NCBI GenBank assembly: GCA_023441805.1
Contig: JAEZNO010000025.1
Location: 1-64,000, forward strand
Origin: Bacteroidota bacterium
GTDB lineage: Bacteria > Bacteroidota > Bacteroidia > Bacteroidales > Lentimicrobiaceae
Direction: 5' to 3'
DNA: 64,000 nucleotides
Positions 45,481-53,798 of the stretch are shown in pieces. Positions within the stretch are counted from its first letter, which is position 1. Every line of letters starts with the position of its first letter. The position numbers and the translations under genes are program-made. The notes under the pieces are model-generated. The model was not told the DNA's origin. It saw nothing but the letters and a program-made list of their open reading frames with translations, and searched no databases.

Positions 45481-46241
45481 TGGAAGAGAACCCAAAAATA
45501 AACATATGCGACCTTAATCTTTCTATCGGGAAACAAAGGATCCTTAAGAATATTAATCTTGCGATTCCTGAAAAGAAAATTACCGTTATACTTGGACCTT
45601 CAGGCTGTGGCAAAACTACATTACTCAAATCTCTCAACCGCCTGACTGATTTATATCCTGAAATGCATGTAACGGGAAATATCTTTATAGATAAGGAAGA
45701 TATTCTGCATACAAGTGAGGATATTACAATATTGCGTCAGAGGATGGGCTTGTTATCTCAGCGCCCATATCCACTTCCGATGAATATTTATAATAATGTT
45801 GCCTTCGGATTAAGAATCAGTGGACGAAAAAAGAAACGCTTTCTTGATAAAAGGGTAGAGCATTATCTCAAACAAGCCAATTTGTGGGATGAAGTAAAGG
45901 ATCGTCTCAAAGATCCGGCCTCGGCACTTTCAATCGGTCAGCAGCAGCGCCTATGCCTTGCACGGGGATTAGCCGTTGACCCGGATATCATTCTTGCTGA
46001 TGAACCTACATCTGCACTCGACCCAATCTCAAGCGAAGCTATTGAGAAGAAATTCGTTGAGCTTAAACAACAATACACAATTGTAATGGTTACCCATGTT
46101 CTTCGTCAGGCAAGACGTATAGCCGATTACGTTGTCTTCATGTACCTGGGCGAAATAATAGAACAAGGACCAGCTAATGAAATCTTCGAAAACCCACAAC
46201 AGGAAATGACAAAGCAGTATCTTAAAGGATCATTCAACTAG
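45480..46241 (+). CDS. pstB: Phosphate ABC transporter ATPase PstB
   Basis: The ATPase of the phosphate importer, 253 residues. Walker A GPSGCGKT, signature LSIGQQQR and Walker B ILADEPTSALDP are intact, and the family segment TTLLKSLNRLTDLYPE is present. It ends the pst set. phoU, usually after pstB, is missing; the next gene is glutamine synthetase on the other strand. Phosphate-signalling functions of PhoU must be encoded elsewhere or absent. Confidence 0.92.
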   Translation: MEENPKINICDLNLSIGKQRILKNINLAIPEKKITVILGPSGCGKTTLLKSLNRLTDLYPEMHVTGNIFIDKEDILHTSEDITILRQRMGLLSQRPYPLPMNIYNNVAFGLRISGRKKKRFLDKRVEHYLKQANLWDEVKDRLKDPASALSIGQQQRLCLARGLAVDPDIILADEPTSALDPISSEAIEKKFVELKQQYTIVMVTHVLRQARRIADYVVFMYLGEIIEQGPANEIFENPQQEMTKQYLKGSFN

Positions 46242-46359
46242 AAAATCCAAAAATTCACTTCCTCATCTTGCGTAAAATCAGAAATCTACACCATGTTTTG
46301 TGAATGTTGGTTTCTGAGTAGTATTTCTTTTGGAAGATAAAGCACGGAGGTCTGAAATA

Positions 46360-48540
46360 TTACCTTGTAAACAATAGCTCTCTGTACTTTGGAAGTGGCC
46401 ACAGTTCATCATCTATCAACAATTCAAGTTTGTCAACATGGTACTTTATTTGCTCAAACCATGGGAATACCTTGTCACGGTAGTCAATGGCTTTTTCTTC
46501 TAATGAGTCGTATTTATTGACAATTTTACGAGTCTCCACCATCTTCTGAACCATGTTCTTTATGCTTATGATATGCTCTGAAATATCACGTATACTGTCG
46601 GTCTGAGTCTTTGACAGCGAGAGGAAAGTCTTATTGTCAAGCACATCCTTCAAGCCTTTAACATTTTCAATCAGGAGATTTTGATATCGAATGGCGATAG
46701 GAATAATGTGATTCACTGCCAGATCACCAATTACTCGTGACTCAATCTGAATCTTTCTGACATAATTATCCAACTGTATCTCATAACGAGCCATGATCTC
46801 ACGACGTGTGAGCACATTATTATCCTCAAACAGTCCGACAGCTTCTTCAGTTAGCAATTTCTTTAATGCTCTAGGAGTGTCTGCAATATTCGAGAGACCA
46901 CGACGGGCTGCCTCTTCTATCCATTCCTGACTGTAACTGTTTCCCTCAAAAATTATATCCCGAGATTCATTAATATACCTGTGAAGTATTCTGTAAATGG
47001 CATCCTCGCGACTAATCTTTTGTGCAACCAGTCGTTCAGTTTCTAACCTGAAAAGCTTCAACTGGTTAGCTACAATAGTGTTGAGAGCAATCATTGGTAC
47101 AGCACAATTGGCTGATGAACCCACAGCCCTGAATTCAAACTTATTGCCGGTGAAGGCAAAAGGTGATGTTCGGTTCCTGTCAGTATTATCGGGCAATATT
47201 TCAGGAATTCTGGGAATATTGTACGGTTTTGATGTTTTCCTGTTTCCATGCTCTTTTGTAGCAGAAGCAAATTGATCGAGAGCCTCAGATAACCGCGAGC
47301 CTATAAATGCAGAGATGATTGCAGGTGGAGCTTCATGTCCACCTAACCTTAAATCGTTACCTGCATATGCAATATATGCGCGAAGCACATCGGCATGAGT
47401 ATGGATTGCTTTCAAAATGCATACAAGGAATACAAGAAATTGCAGATTCTCTTCAGGAGTCTTGCCCGGTGATAACAGATTCTCACCATTTTGCGTTTGC
47501 ATAGACCAGTTATTGTGCTTACCCGATCCATTTATGTTAGCGTACGGCTTTTCGTGTAAGAGCACTGTAAATCCATGCCGTTTAGCTACTTTTTCGAGCA
47601 GGTGCATAAGCAGCATATTGTGGTCAATAGCCACGTTTACTTCTTCAAAAGCAGGGGCACATTCAAACTGACCCGGCGCCACCTCATTGTGCCTTGTCCT
47701 GACAGGTATTCCCAATCGAAGAGCTTCAAATTCAAACTCTCTCATAAAATCGATCACCCTGTCGGGAATGGCCCCGAAATAATGATCAGCAAGTTGCTGA
47801 TCTTTTGCACTCGCATGTCCAAAGAGAGTACGACCTGTAAGTGATAGATCAGGGCGGGCATTGTATAGTGCCGAGTCTACCAGAAAGTACTCCTGTTCCC
47901 ATCCAAGCGTAGCCTGTACTCTTTTGACATTGGAGTCAAACCATTGGCATATTTGTGTTGCCTCATCTTCAAGTACAGTCAATGCTTTTATAAGTGGAAG
48001 CTTGAAATCAAGCGACTCACCTGTATAAGAGATAAAAATAGTAGGGATACATAGTGTTCCGTCAAGAATAAATGCCGGTGAAGTTGGGTCCCAAGCAGTA
48101 TAACCACGAGCTTCAAAAGTATTTCTGATTCCACCCGATGGGAAGCTTGATGCATCAGGTTCCTGTTGTACCAATTCGTTGCCTGTAAAATTCTCAATAG
48201 CCTTACCGTCATCAAGCAGAGTTATGAAAGCATCATGTTTTTCAGCAGTAGCACCGGTTAGAGGGTGAAACCAATGGCTAAAATGAGTGGCACCTTTGGT
48301 TATTGCCCACGATTTCATGCCTGAAGCGATCTGGTCAGCTATCCTGCGTTCAATTTTCACACCCTGCTCAACTGCAGCCTGGACTGCTTTATAGGCTTCT
48401 CGTGACAGGTAGTCACTCATAGCAGCCTTGTTGAATGTAAGTTCACCAAAATAAACCGACGGGCGGTCGGGAATAGAAGGCAAATGGCGACTTGGGCGTG
48501 TCATTGAAATCTCAAGTGCCCTGAAACGGATATTCGGCAT
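46360..48540 (-). CDS. glnN: Glutamine synthetase type III
   Basis: GSIII joins ammonia and glutamate using ATP and is the main ammonium-assimilating form in many Bacteroidota and some cyanobacteria. The 726-residue length, the start FRALEISMTRPS, and motifs such as GWEQEYFLVD, RHNEVAPGQFECAP and KHNNWSM identify the type III group, which is much longer than GSI. It functions as a cytoplasmic dodecamer. No regulator or nitrogen-metabolism gene is adjacent. The gap 48541-48746 upstream holds two small hairpins. ATG start. Confidence 0.96.
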   Translation of the reverse strand: MPNIRFRALEISMTRPSRHLPSIPDRPSVYFGELTFNKAAMSDYLSREAYKAVQAAVEQGVKIERRIADQIASGMKSWAITKGATHFSHWFHPLTGATAEKHDAFITLLDDGKAIENFTGNELVQQEPDASSFPSGGIRNTFEARGYTAWDPTSPAFILDGTLCIPTIFISYTGESLDFKLPLIKALTVLEDEATQICQWFDSNVKRVQATLGWEQEYFLVDSALYNARPDLSLTGRTLFGHASAKDQQLADHYFGAIPDRVIDFMREFEFEALRLGIPVRTRHNEVAPGQFECAPAFEEVNVAIDHNMLLMHLLEKVAKRHGFTVLLHEKPYANINGSGKHNNWSMQTQNGENLLSPGKTPEENLQFLVFLVCILKAIHTHADVLRAYIAYAGNDLRLGGHEAPPAIISAFIGSRLSEALDQFASATKEHGNRKTSKPYNIPRIPEILPDNTDRNRTSPFAFTGNKFEFRAVGSSANCAVPMIALNTIVANQLKLFRLETERLVAQKISREDAIYRILHRYINESRDIIFEGNSYSQEWIEEAARRGLSNIADTPRALKKLLTEEAVGLFEDNNVLTRREIMARYEIQLDNYVRKIQIESRVIGDLAVNHIIPIAIRYQNLLIENVKGLKDVLDNKTFLSLSKTQTDSIRDISEHIISIKNMVQKMVETRKIVNKYDSLEEKAIDYRDKVFPWFEQIKYHVDKLELLIDDELWPLPKYRELLFTR

Positions 48541-48571
48541 GCTTGTATGGTTTTATGGTTGTTAAACACTT

Positions 48572-48711
48572 CAAAACAACAATCCTCATATAATTGTTTT
48601 GCCTCGATATATTTTCTTTGGGCAAGATTTTCAGTTTAAAAATCACTTTTCAGTGATGATATCAGTCAATGAATTAATAATCCTGCAGTATCATGGTATT
48701 ATTTCATGATA
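48572..48711. repeat. Two short hairpins upstream of glutamine synthetase
   Basis: CAAAACAA at 48572-48579 pairs with TTGTTTTG at 48594-48601, and TATCATG at 48689-48695 pairs with CATGATA at 48705-48711. They could be regulator sites or leader structures for glutamine synthetase. No TAnnTTTG box was found with them. Confidence 0.4.
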
Positions 48712-48746
48712 TTGAAATGACTTAACAGATAAAGGTACAATGAAAG

Positions 48747-49343
48747 TTAGTTTGTCAGCACATCAGGGAAGAGCAGTGTGGTTAGATATGCGAATCCTGA
48801 CTCCAATAAGTAATTGACACTGAGTGCCGAAAGGAAAATAATAAAAATTAAAGCAGGTACTCGATGGCCCGGAGTTTTTAATAAAGCAGGAAGTCCACCT
48901 GACAGAAGCCATATAGAATAGAGGGCTGGTATAAATGCCAAAACGAGGTGGCGATTGAGATTCACCAAAATATAGCAGATAAATAGGGGGGTAAGACTGT
49001 ATATGACGAGTTTGCCCGCTTTTACAAAATCTTTATCAGAATTAAACTTCTTTGCCATACCATTTACCATGAATGTAAGTAACAGTACAGTGATCACCTG
49101 CATAAGTAAATAGGCGAGTGCCTGGGTAATGGGGAGTGAAAATCGGTACGCATCAATATCCAGTACATTTCGAACAAAAAAGAAACTCCCCAATGCTCTC
49201 GCAGCAGCACCAAATAGAATTAGCACCATAGCATATTGAAAGAAATCTTCTTTAAGCGAACGTTTTTCAGCTGCTATTATCTTCCATTCATAGCCCGGAT
49301 AGAAAATCAGGCTCTTAATGCGTCCCGGTATAAAGTTTGCCAT
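48747..49343 (-). CDS. Yip1-domain membrane protein
   Basis: A 198-residue protein with five hydrophobic helices. The plan (short polar N-terminus with IKSLIFYPGYEWKIIAAEKRS, then helices) matches the bacterial YIP1 family. Function is not established for bacterial members; they are often beside secreted or envelope genes. It lies six bases downstream of the DUF4831 lipoprotein-like gene and is probably co-transcribed with it. Starts at ATG. Confidence 0.75.
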   Translation of the reverse strand: MANFIPGRIKSLIFYPGYEWKIIAAEKRSLKEDFFQYAMVLILFGAAARALGSFFFVRNVLDIDAYRFSLPITQALAYLLMQVITVLLLTFMVNGMAKKFNSDKDFVKAGKLVIYSLTPLFICYILVNLNRHLVLAFIPALYSIWLLSGGLPALLKTPGHRVPALIFIIFLSALSVNYLLESGFAYLTTLLFPDVLTN

Positions 49344-49349
49344 GAAATG

Positions 49350-50495
49350 TTAGTCTGTAATTAAAGTTTTAAGTGCTCCATCATGGTCGAATCCCACATG
49401 AGAAATATTGGAAGGGGGTAGGCATGTGAGTATACCCAACTGACTTATACGGAATTTTTCAGAAGCAAGAGTACGTTGTCCAAGATTAACAGTAATTGAA
49501 GCAGATTCCGGAATGCGATACCAAATGCCACCTGGCTTCTTACGATTGGCTGTACTATTTGACTCAAGAGACCGTGCATTTCCAAGTGTATTGATTCTTT
49601 TAATGGAAATACTTACCGGATCACCCACCGGATTATCTCTTGTAGTGATGCCTGAAGTGGTGGAGAATCGGAAGATTGTGTTTGTAGCATTATCAATGGC
49701 ACCATCTGGTGTGTAATAGTAAGTATAAACGCTTTCGGTAGTGATCACCGATCCTTTAAAGTGAGCAAGATAATTTTCTTCAAGTGCGTTAAGTTGACGA
49801 AGCATAAATTCAATGCTCTCAGATGAATAATTCACCTCTTGGTATCCGGTGATTAGTTTGTACTTGCTGTCCTCAATTTTATAGATTTCACCGGCGATTT
49901 CCCTGGCCTGTTGTTCAAGTGATTTTTCTGAGATATTGCGACGGGGTATTTTCTGTTCGAAAACACTTGTATCTATACTCACCTTTCGGATAATAGTATC
50001 TACTTTTTCGATTAAAGCCGGCCGAAGCAGATCAATAAAAGGTTGTGTATTGTGTGAATTTCGAGCGGTAGCTTTCTTATCTATATAGTGGGTAGTGAAA
50101 TCGGAGATAAAACCATCACCTGAGAGATTAAGCATAATTTGACGGTTATCGGTGTTCTTAGGTGATAATTCAGCAAAATAGACCTGTGAGGTATCCGGCT
50201 CAGTAAGTGTGCTAACAACAACACGACTGATATCATAACTTACGGCATCTTTTAATATAGGGTCGGTTATGCTAAGCAACTTTGTTGCGAAGTCACTGTA
50301 CCTGCCTTTAAACTTCTCAGTCTTAGTGACATAGACATCAATTTTAACCACATGCTTCGGGAGGGAATAAAGGAAACCTTCAGCATTTTTTTTATTGGGA
50401 ATTTGAGCTGCGGGATAGCTAATTATCTGGCTTTGCAGTGAATTAATACCTGCAAATAGTGCTAAGCAGAGGAAAAAGGAAGATATTTTTGCCAT
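49350..50495 (-). CDS. Exported DUF4831-family protein
   Basis: A signal peptide (about 1-20) precedes a 360-residue secreted protein. The early pattern SLPKHVVKIDVYVTKTEKFKGRYSDFATKLL is characteristic of DUF4831, a Bacteroidota family of unknown function in the envelope. There is no lipobox and no obvious enzyme motif. It is followed after six bases by the Yip1-domain gene, which suggests a shared envelope role. ATG start. Confidence 0.8.
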   Translation of the reverse strand: MAKISSFFLCLALFAGINSLQSQIISYPAAQIPNKKNAEGFLYSLPKHVVKIDVYVTKTEKFKGRYSDFATKLLSITDPILKDAVSYDISRVVVSTLTEPDTSQVYFAELSPKNTDNRQIMLNLSGDGFISDFTTHYIDKKATARNSHNTQPFIDLLRPALIEKVDTIIRKVSIDTSVFEQKIPRRNISEKSLEQQAREIAGEIYKIEDSKYKLITGYQEVNYSSESIEFMLRQLNALEENYLAHFKGSVITTESVYTYYYTPDGAIDNATNTIFRFSTTSGITTRDNPVGDPVSISIKRINTLGNARSLESNSTANRKKPGGIWYRIPESASITVNLGQRTLASEKFRISQLGILTCLPPSNISHVGFDHDGALKTLITD

Positions 50496-50653
50496 ATTTA
50501 GATATTAGGGCATCAAAGTTAAGAAAAAGCAGGTAAAGAAGTGAGAGGAATCATATTGAGTACATGATGAAATTAATCTGTCTCATTTCTTCAGAGGAGG
50601 TTGGATTGAAGAAGTTTTAATTGGATTTTTATGTGCTGTTATGTTATTAATTA

Positions 50654-50702
50654 CACATTAAGTCCACATGAAGTCCACATTAACTGCACATAAGTCCACA
50701 TT
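50654..50702. repeat. Period-11 tandem repeat AAGTCCACATT
   Basis: CACAT recurs at 50654, 50665, 50676, 50687 and about 50697, with AAGTC between most copies. The rest of 50496-50765 is AT-rich and shows no gene. Confidence 0.7.
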
Positions 50703-50765
50703 TTAGTATAGATAATGATTAGATAATGTTCAATTCATGTACAACATGCTATTTGCAATTAAGAC

Positions 50766-50799
50766 AAAAAAAAGAGGCCGTCTTTGAGACAGCCTCTTT
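50766..50799 (-). terminator. Intrinsic terminator of tRNA-Lys
   Basis: AAAGAGGC and GTCT pair with GCCTCTTT and AGAC around a three-base loop with one mismatch. On the minus strand the stem is followed by a run of eight T residues just past the 3' end of the tRNA. Confidence 0.85.
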
Positions 50800-50800
50800 G

Positions 50801-50873
50801 TGATCCCGCTGGGATTCGAACCCAGGACCCCATCCTTAAAAGGGATGTGCTCTACCTGCTGAGCTACGGAATC
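50801..50873 (-). tRNA. tRNA-Lys (anticodon TTT)
   Basis: On the minus strand the acceptor GATTCCG pairs with CGGGATC (one T-G pair). The D arm is GCTCAGCAGGTAGAGC. The anticodon stem CATCC/GGATG holds the loop CTTTTAA, giving anticodon TTT (lysine). The T arm contains GGTTCGAATCC and the discriminator is A. No CCA is encoded. Confidence 0.95.
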
Positions 50874-50887
50874 ATTGATTGGGAGTG

Positions 50888-50918
50888 CAAAAGTACATAA
50901 TTTTAGATTACAACCAAA
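50888..50918 (-). promoter_or_regulatory. Promoter of tRNA-Lys
   Basis: On the minus strand TTTG (50915-50918) and TACTTTTG (50888-50895) are spaced by exactly 19 bases, and the tRNA starts 14 bases later. This is among the best consensus matches in the window. Confidence 0.8.
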
Positions 50919-50989
50919 TAAATCAGTAACATTTTTTGGAAGTAGTAAGTAAACATCATGTTTTCAGTATGTTAATATAATATATTCTT

Positions 50990-51325
50990 TTAAGCGATAA
51001 GTGTCAATCGTCCGTGTATAGCAAGCCACACGCATGGAGGATCGGTACTTGTGTAGGTTACACGATGCTTTTCATGTGCCTTGATGAGTATATAATCCCC
51101 TTTTCTTAAGGTAATTTCCTCACTGTGTTCGAATAATATGCGAGCCTCACCATTTAGCAGCGCTACCCATTCGTCGACTTCCTGATCATACCATTGGTCT
51201 TCAGGCGTAATTTGACCGGTTGAAACAATGCGTTCAATGCGGATATCACCTTGAGCTAGAATCTCACTAAATTCATCAGTGCTATCGGAAACGGGAATTT
51301 CAAAGAGGTTACGGAGTTTTGTCAT
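50990..51325 (-). CDS. Small cupin-domain protein
   Basis: A 111-residue single cupin. The two cupin motifs are partly visible: WYDQEVDEWVALLNGEARI and KGDYILIKAHEKHRV, the latter with metal-binding-type histidines. Activity cannot be inferred; small cupins range from sugar isomerases to binding proteins. The ATG overlaps the stop of the Sua5 gene by four bases, so the pair is coupled. Confidence 0.8.
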   Translation of the reverse strand: MTKLRNLFEIPVSDSTDEFSEILAQGDIRIERIVSTGQITPEDQWYDQEVDEWVALLNGEARILFEHSEEITLRKGDYILIKAHEKHRVTYTSTDPPCVWLAIHGRLTLIA

Positions 51326-51933
51326 ATTAAGATGCCTTTACCTTCTCGAATGATGAAGGGTTCATCAGTAGTACAATCAACTACGGTAGAAGGTTCATTA
51401 TCACCATAACCTCCATCGATAACAATATCGACCAGTTTATTGTATTTCTCGTAAATTAGCTCAGGATCAGTGGTATACTCAATAATGTAGTCGTCGTCGT
51501 GAATAGAAGTTGACATAATAGGATTCCCCAGCTCCTTTACAATTTCAATTGGGATATTGTTATCAGGAATACGAATACCTACTGTTTTCTTTTTGCTTTG
51601 AATAAGTTTAGGAACGTTACTGCCGGCATTAAGAATAAATGTGAAAGGTCCGGGCAGATTACTTTTCATCAACCGAAAGATATTGTTTGGGATAGGTCTT
51701 GAATAATCGGCCAATTGACTAAGGTCATTACAGATGAATGAGAAGTTTGCCTTGTCAGTCTTAATACCTTTAATTTGTGCAATTCGTTCTATGGCTTTTG
51801 ATTTAAAAATATCACAGCCAAGACCATAAACAGTATCAGTAGGGTAAATGACGATACCTCCATCGCGCAGACATTCCACTACCATTCTTACATGTTTAGG
51901 ATTAGGGTTCTCAGGATAGATCTTTAAAAGCAT
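51322..51933 (-). CDS. L-threonylcarbamoyladenylate synthase family protein
   Basis: Sua5/YciO/YrdC proteins make threonylcarbamoyl-AMP, the donor for the t6A base of tRNA. The N-terminal GGIVIYPTDTVYGLGCDIFK and the KxR/SxN-type elements (KGIKTDK, IMSTSIHDDD) define the fold. The 203-residue length without the C-terminal Sua5 domain matches YrdC/YciO (TsaC-like) proteins; some YciO members have other or weaker activity. MtaB, which modifies t6A further, is encoded at 23221-24687. The start ATG lies 24 bases before the 3' end of the SRP RNA gene on the same strand. Confidence 0.85.
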   Translation of the reverse strand: MLLKIYPENPNPKHVRMVVECLRDGGIVIYPTDTVYGLGCDIFKSKAIERIAQIKGIKTDKANFSFICNDLSQLADYSRPIPNNIFRLMKSNLPGPFTFILNAGSNVPKLIQSKKKTVGIRIPDNNIPIEIVKELGNPIMSTSIHDDDYIIEYTTDPELIYEKYNKLVDIVIDGGYGDNEPSTVVDCTTDEPFIIREGKGILI

Positions 51934-51957
51934 GGCAACTGAGATTAAAGAAAAAAA

Positions 51958-52055
51958 GGGTAAGCTACTTATATCGCACCGCTACAACCATCTACCCTTG
52001 CTTCATTCCTGACCTGGGGGAGTTCAATGGGAGCTGGTCGTATAAGACTTACCCG
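51958..52055 (-). ncRNA. ffs: Signal recognition particle RNA (4.5S type)
   Basis: The minus-strand transcript starts GGGTAAG and ends CTTACCC, which pair as a closing stem. Its apical part holds CCCAGGTCAGGAATGAAGCA: the GGAA tetraloop and symmetric loop that bind Ffh. Length is about 98 bases. A run of T residues follows the 3' end and a good promoter precedes it. It ends just ahead of the Sua5-type gene. Confidence 0.9.
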
Positions 52056-52060
52056 AATGC

Positions 52061-52091
52061 AAAATTACAAAAAAGAGGTATACGTATGCAA
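52061..52091 (-). promoter_or_regulatory. Promoter of the SRP RNA
   Basis: On the minus strand TTG (52089-52091) and TAATTTTG (52061-52068) are spaced by 20 bases; the RNA starts 6 bases after the second box. Confidence 0.75.
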
Positions 52092-52129
52092 TGCGAGATA
52101 TAAATTTTTCAATTTTGCATATATTTCAA

Positions 52130-52137
52130 TAAATTTG
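52130..52137 (+). promoter_or_regulatory. Candidate -7 box for the DUF4199 gene
   Basis: TAAATTTG lies 22 bases before the ATG chosen at 52159. The upstream box is not clear. This divergent promoter is close to the SRP RNA promoter. Confidence 0.5.
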
Positions 52138-52158
52138 CAGAAACAAACACACAACACC

Positions 52159-52719
52159 ATGGAAAATACAGATGAAATGAATGTCGCCCAACAGAAAAAG
52201 ACTTCCGTTTTTCAGAATGGACTTAAGTATGGCTTATACACAGGAGTAGCATCAGTGCTATTTTCCCTATTGCTTTTTTCACTTGATGTGAGTCGTGAAA
52301 GTTATCTTCAATGGGTAAGTTGGGTTATACTTATTATAGGAATTGTTTTGGCTACCATAAACTATCGTGACAAGATTAACGGCGGCCACATTACATTTGG
52401 TAATGCATTTATGACCGGCCTTTATGTTGTTATTGTCAATTCAATTCTTGTTATGATTTATTCATACATGTATTTCACATGGATTGATCCCGGATTCACA
52501 CAAGCAATGTTAGAAAATGTTGAACAAAAATTACTCGACAGAGGAATGTCTGACGAGATGATTGAACAGCAATTGGCAATGACTGAGAAATTTATGAAGC
52601 CGGGCTTTATGATTTTTTGGGGATTGTTTATGTCAGTAATTTTTGGAGCAATCATTTCGCTAATCACTTCAGCTATTTTAAAGAAAGAAGACGATAGTTT
52701 CAAAGCCACATTTGGCTGA
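52159..52719 (+). CDS. DUF4199 membrane protein
   Basis: The ATG at 52159 follows a good promoter box; the frame is open further upstream, but that part overlaps the SRP RNA and its promoter. The 186-residue protein has four helices, a charged extracytoplasmic loop between the third and fourth (about 112-150), and the NYRDKINGGHITFGNAFMTG stretch typical of DUF4199. Family function unknown; it is common in Bacteroidota and often located next to a GT2 glycosyltransferase, as here (gap about 115 bases). Confidence 0.8.
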   Translation: MENTDEMNVAQQKKTSVFQNGLKYGLYTGVASVLFSLLLFSLDVSRESYLQWVSWVILIIGIVLATINYRDKINGGHITFGNAFMTGLYVVIVNSILVMIYSYMYFTWIDPGFTQAMLENVEQKLLDRGMSDEMIEQQLAMTEKFMKPGFMIFWGLFMSVIFGAIISLITSAILKKEDDSFKATFG

Positions 52720-52833
52720 TTTTATAATGAATGATAAATAGTGAATTTCCCATCCATCTTGTGAGTACTCTATTCTTGTAGAAAGGGTTTGAGGTGAGGG
52801 GCTTATTGAATCGGGAGGCTTAATATCAGAAAC

Positions 52834-53775
52834 ATGAACAAACAAATATCCGTAGTAATCCCTCTGTTTAACGAAGAAGAATCGTTGCCCGAACTCTGCG
52901 GGTGGATCAAGAAAGTGATGGATGAACATCAATTCACTTATGAAGTGATCCTTGTTGACGATGGCAGCAGTGACAATTCGTGGAATGTAGTGAAGAAGAT
53001 TAATGAAGAGTATCCGGAGTTTACGGGAATAAAATTCAGAAGGAATTATGGTAAGTCTGCTGCACTAAATAAAGGTTTCGAAAAAGTGCAGGGAGATGTT
53101 GTCATTACTATGGATGCCGATTTGCAGGACAGCCCTGATGAGATTCCTGAACTTTACCGAATGATTAAGGATGAAGGTTGGGATCTGGTATCCGGTTGGA
53201 AAAAAAAGCGTTACGACTCTAAATTGACTAAGAACATACCATCAAAAATTTATAATTCAGTTACCAGAAGGATGTCGGGGGTTAAGCTTCACGATATGAA
53301 TTGCGGATTGAAAGCATACAGACGTGAAGTGGTCAAGGCTATTGAAGTATATGGTGAGATGCATCGCTACATACCAGTAATAGCTAAGTGGGCAGGTTTC
53401 AGAAAAATAGGGGAGAAAGTAGTTGTTCATCGTAAAAGGCAGTATGGAGTCACAAAATTTGGGTGGGAGCGCTTTGTAAATGGTTTTCTTGATTTGATCT
53501 CCATCATGTTTGTCTCACGCTTTGGTCGTAAACCTATGCATTTGTTCGGAACCTTAGGCACAGTGATTTTCCTAATTGGATTTATTATTGCAGGATACCT
53601 TGCATGGGCTAAATTGTTCATGGCAGGTTACCGGATGACCGAACGTCCATTATTCTATCTTGGTTTACTTGCTATGATTATAGGAACCCAGCTCTTCCTC
53701 ACCGGCTTTATTGGAGAGCTTATTACAAGGAATTCGAGCGACAGGAATAACTATCTTATTGAAGAGGAACTGTAA
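52834..53775 (+). CDS. GT2 family polyprenyl-phosphate glycosyltransferase (DPM/GtrB-like)
   Basis: The N-terminal 230 residues are a GT2 fold: VVIPLFNEEESLPEL, DDGSSDNSW, and the metal/nucleotide site MDADLQD with DSPDEIPEL. Two helices follow near 235-300. This matches dolichol-phosphate-mannose-synthase-like enzymes, which load a sugar onto a polyprenyl phosphate. In Bacteroidota the donor is often unknown. It forms an operon with the GT4 enzyme 23 bases later, which may use the product in surface-glycan building. Confidence 0.88.
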   Translation: MNKQISVVIPLFNEEESLPELCGWIKKVMDEHQFTYEVILVDDGSSDNSWNVVKKINEEYPEFTGIKFRRNYGKSAALNKGFEKVQGDVVITMDADLQDSPDEIPELYRMIKDEGWDLVSGWKKKRYDSKLTKNIPSKIYNSVTRRMSGVKLHDMNCGLKAYRREVVKAIEVYGEMHRYIPVIAKWAGFRKIGEKVVVHRKRQYGVTKFGWERFVNGFLDLISIMFVSRFGRKPMHLFGTLGTVIFLIGFIIAGYLAWAKLFMAGYRMTERPLFYLGLLAMIIGTQLFLTGFIGELITRNSSDRNNYLIEEEL

Positions 53776-53798
53776 TAAAGATAACAGCACAACAAAGA

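Noticed and set aside
47417..47844. Plus-strand frames inside glutamine synthetase
   Set aside because: They are antisense shadows of a highly conserved gene and give no domain.
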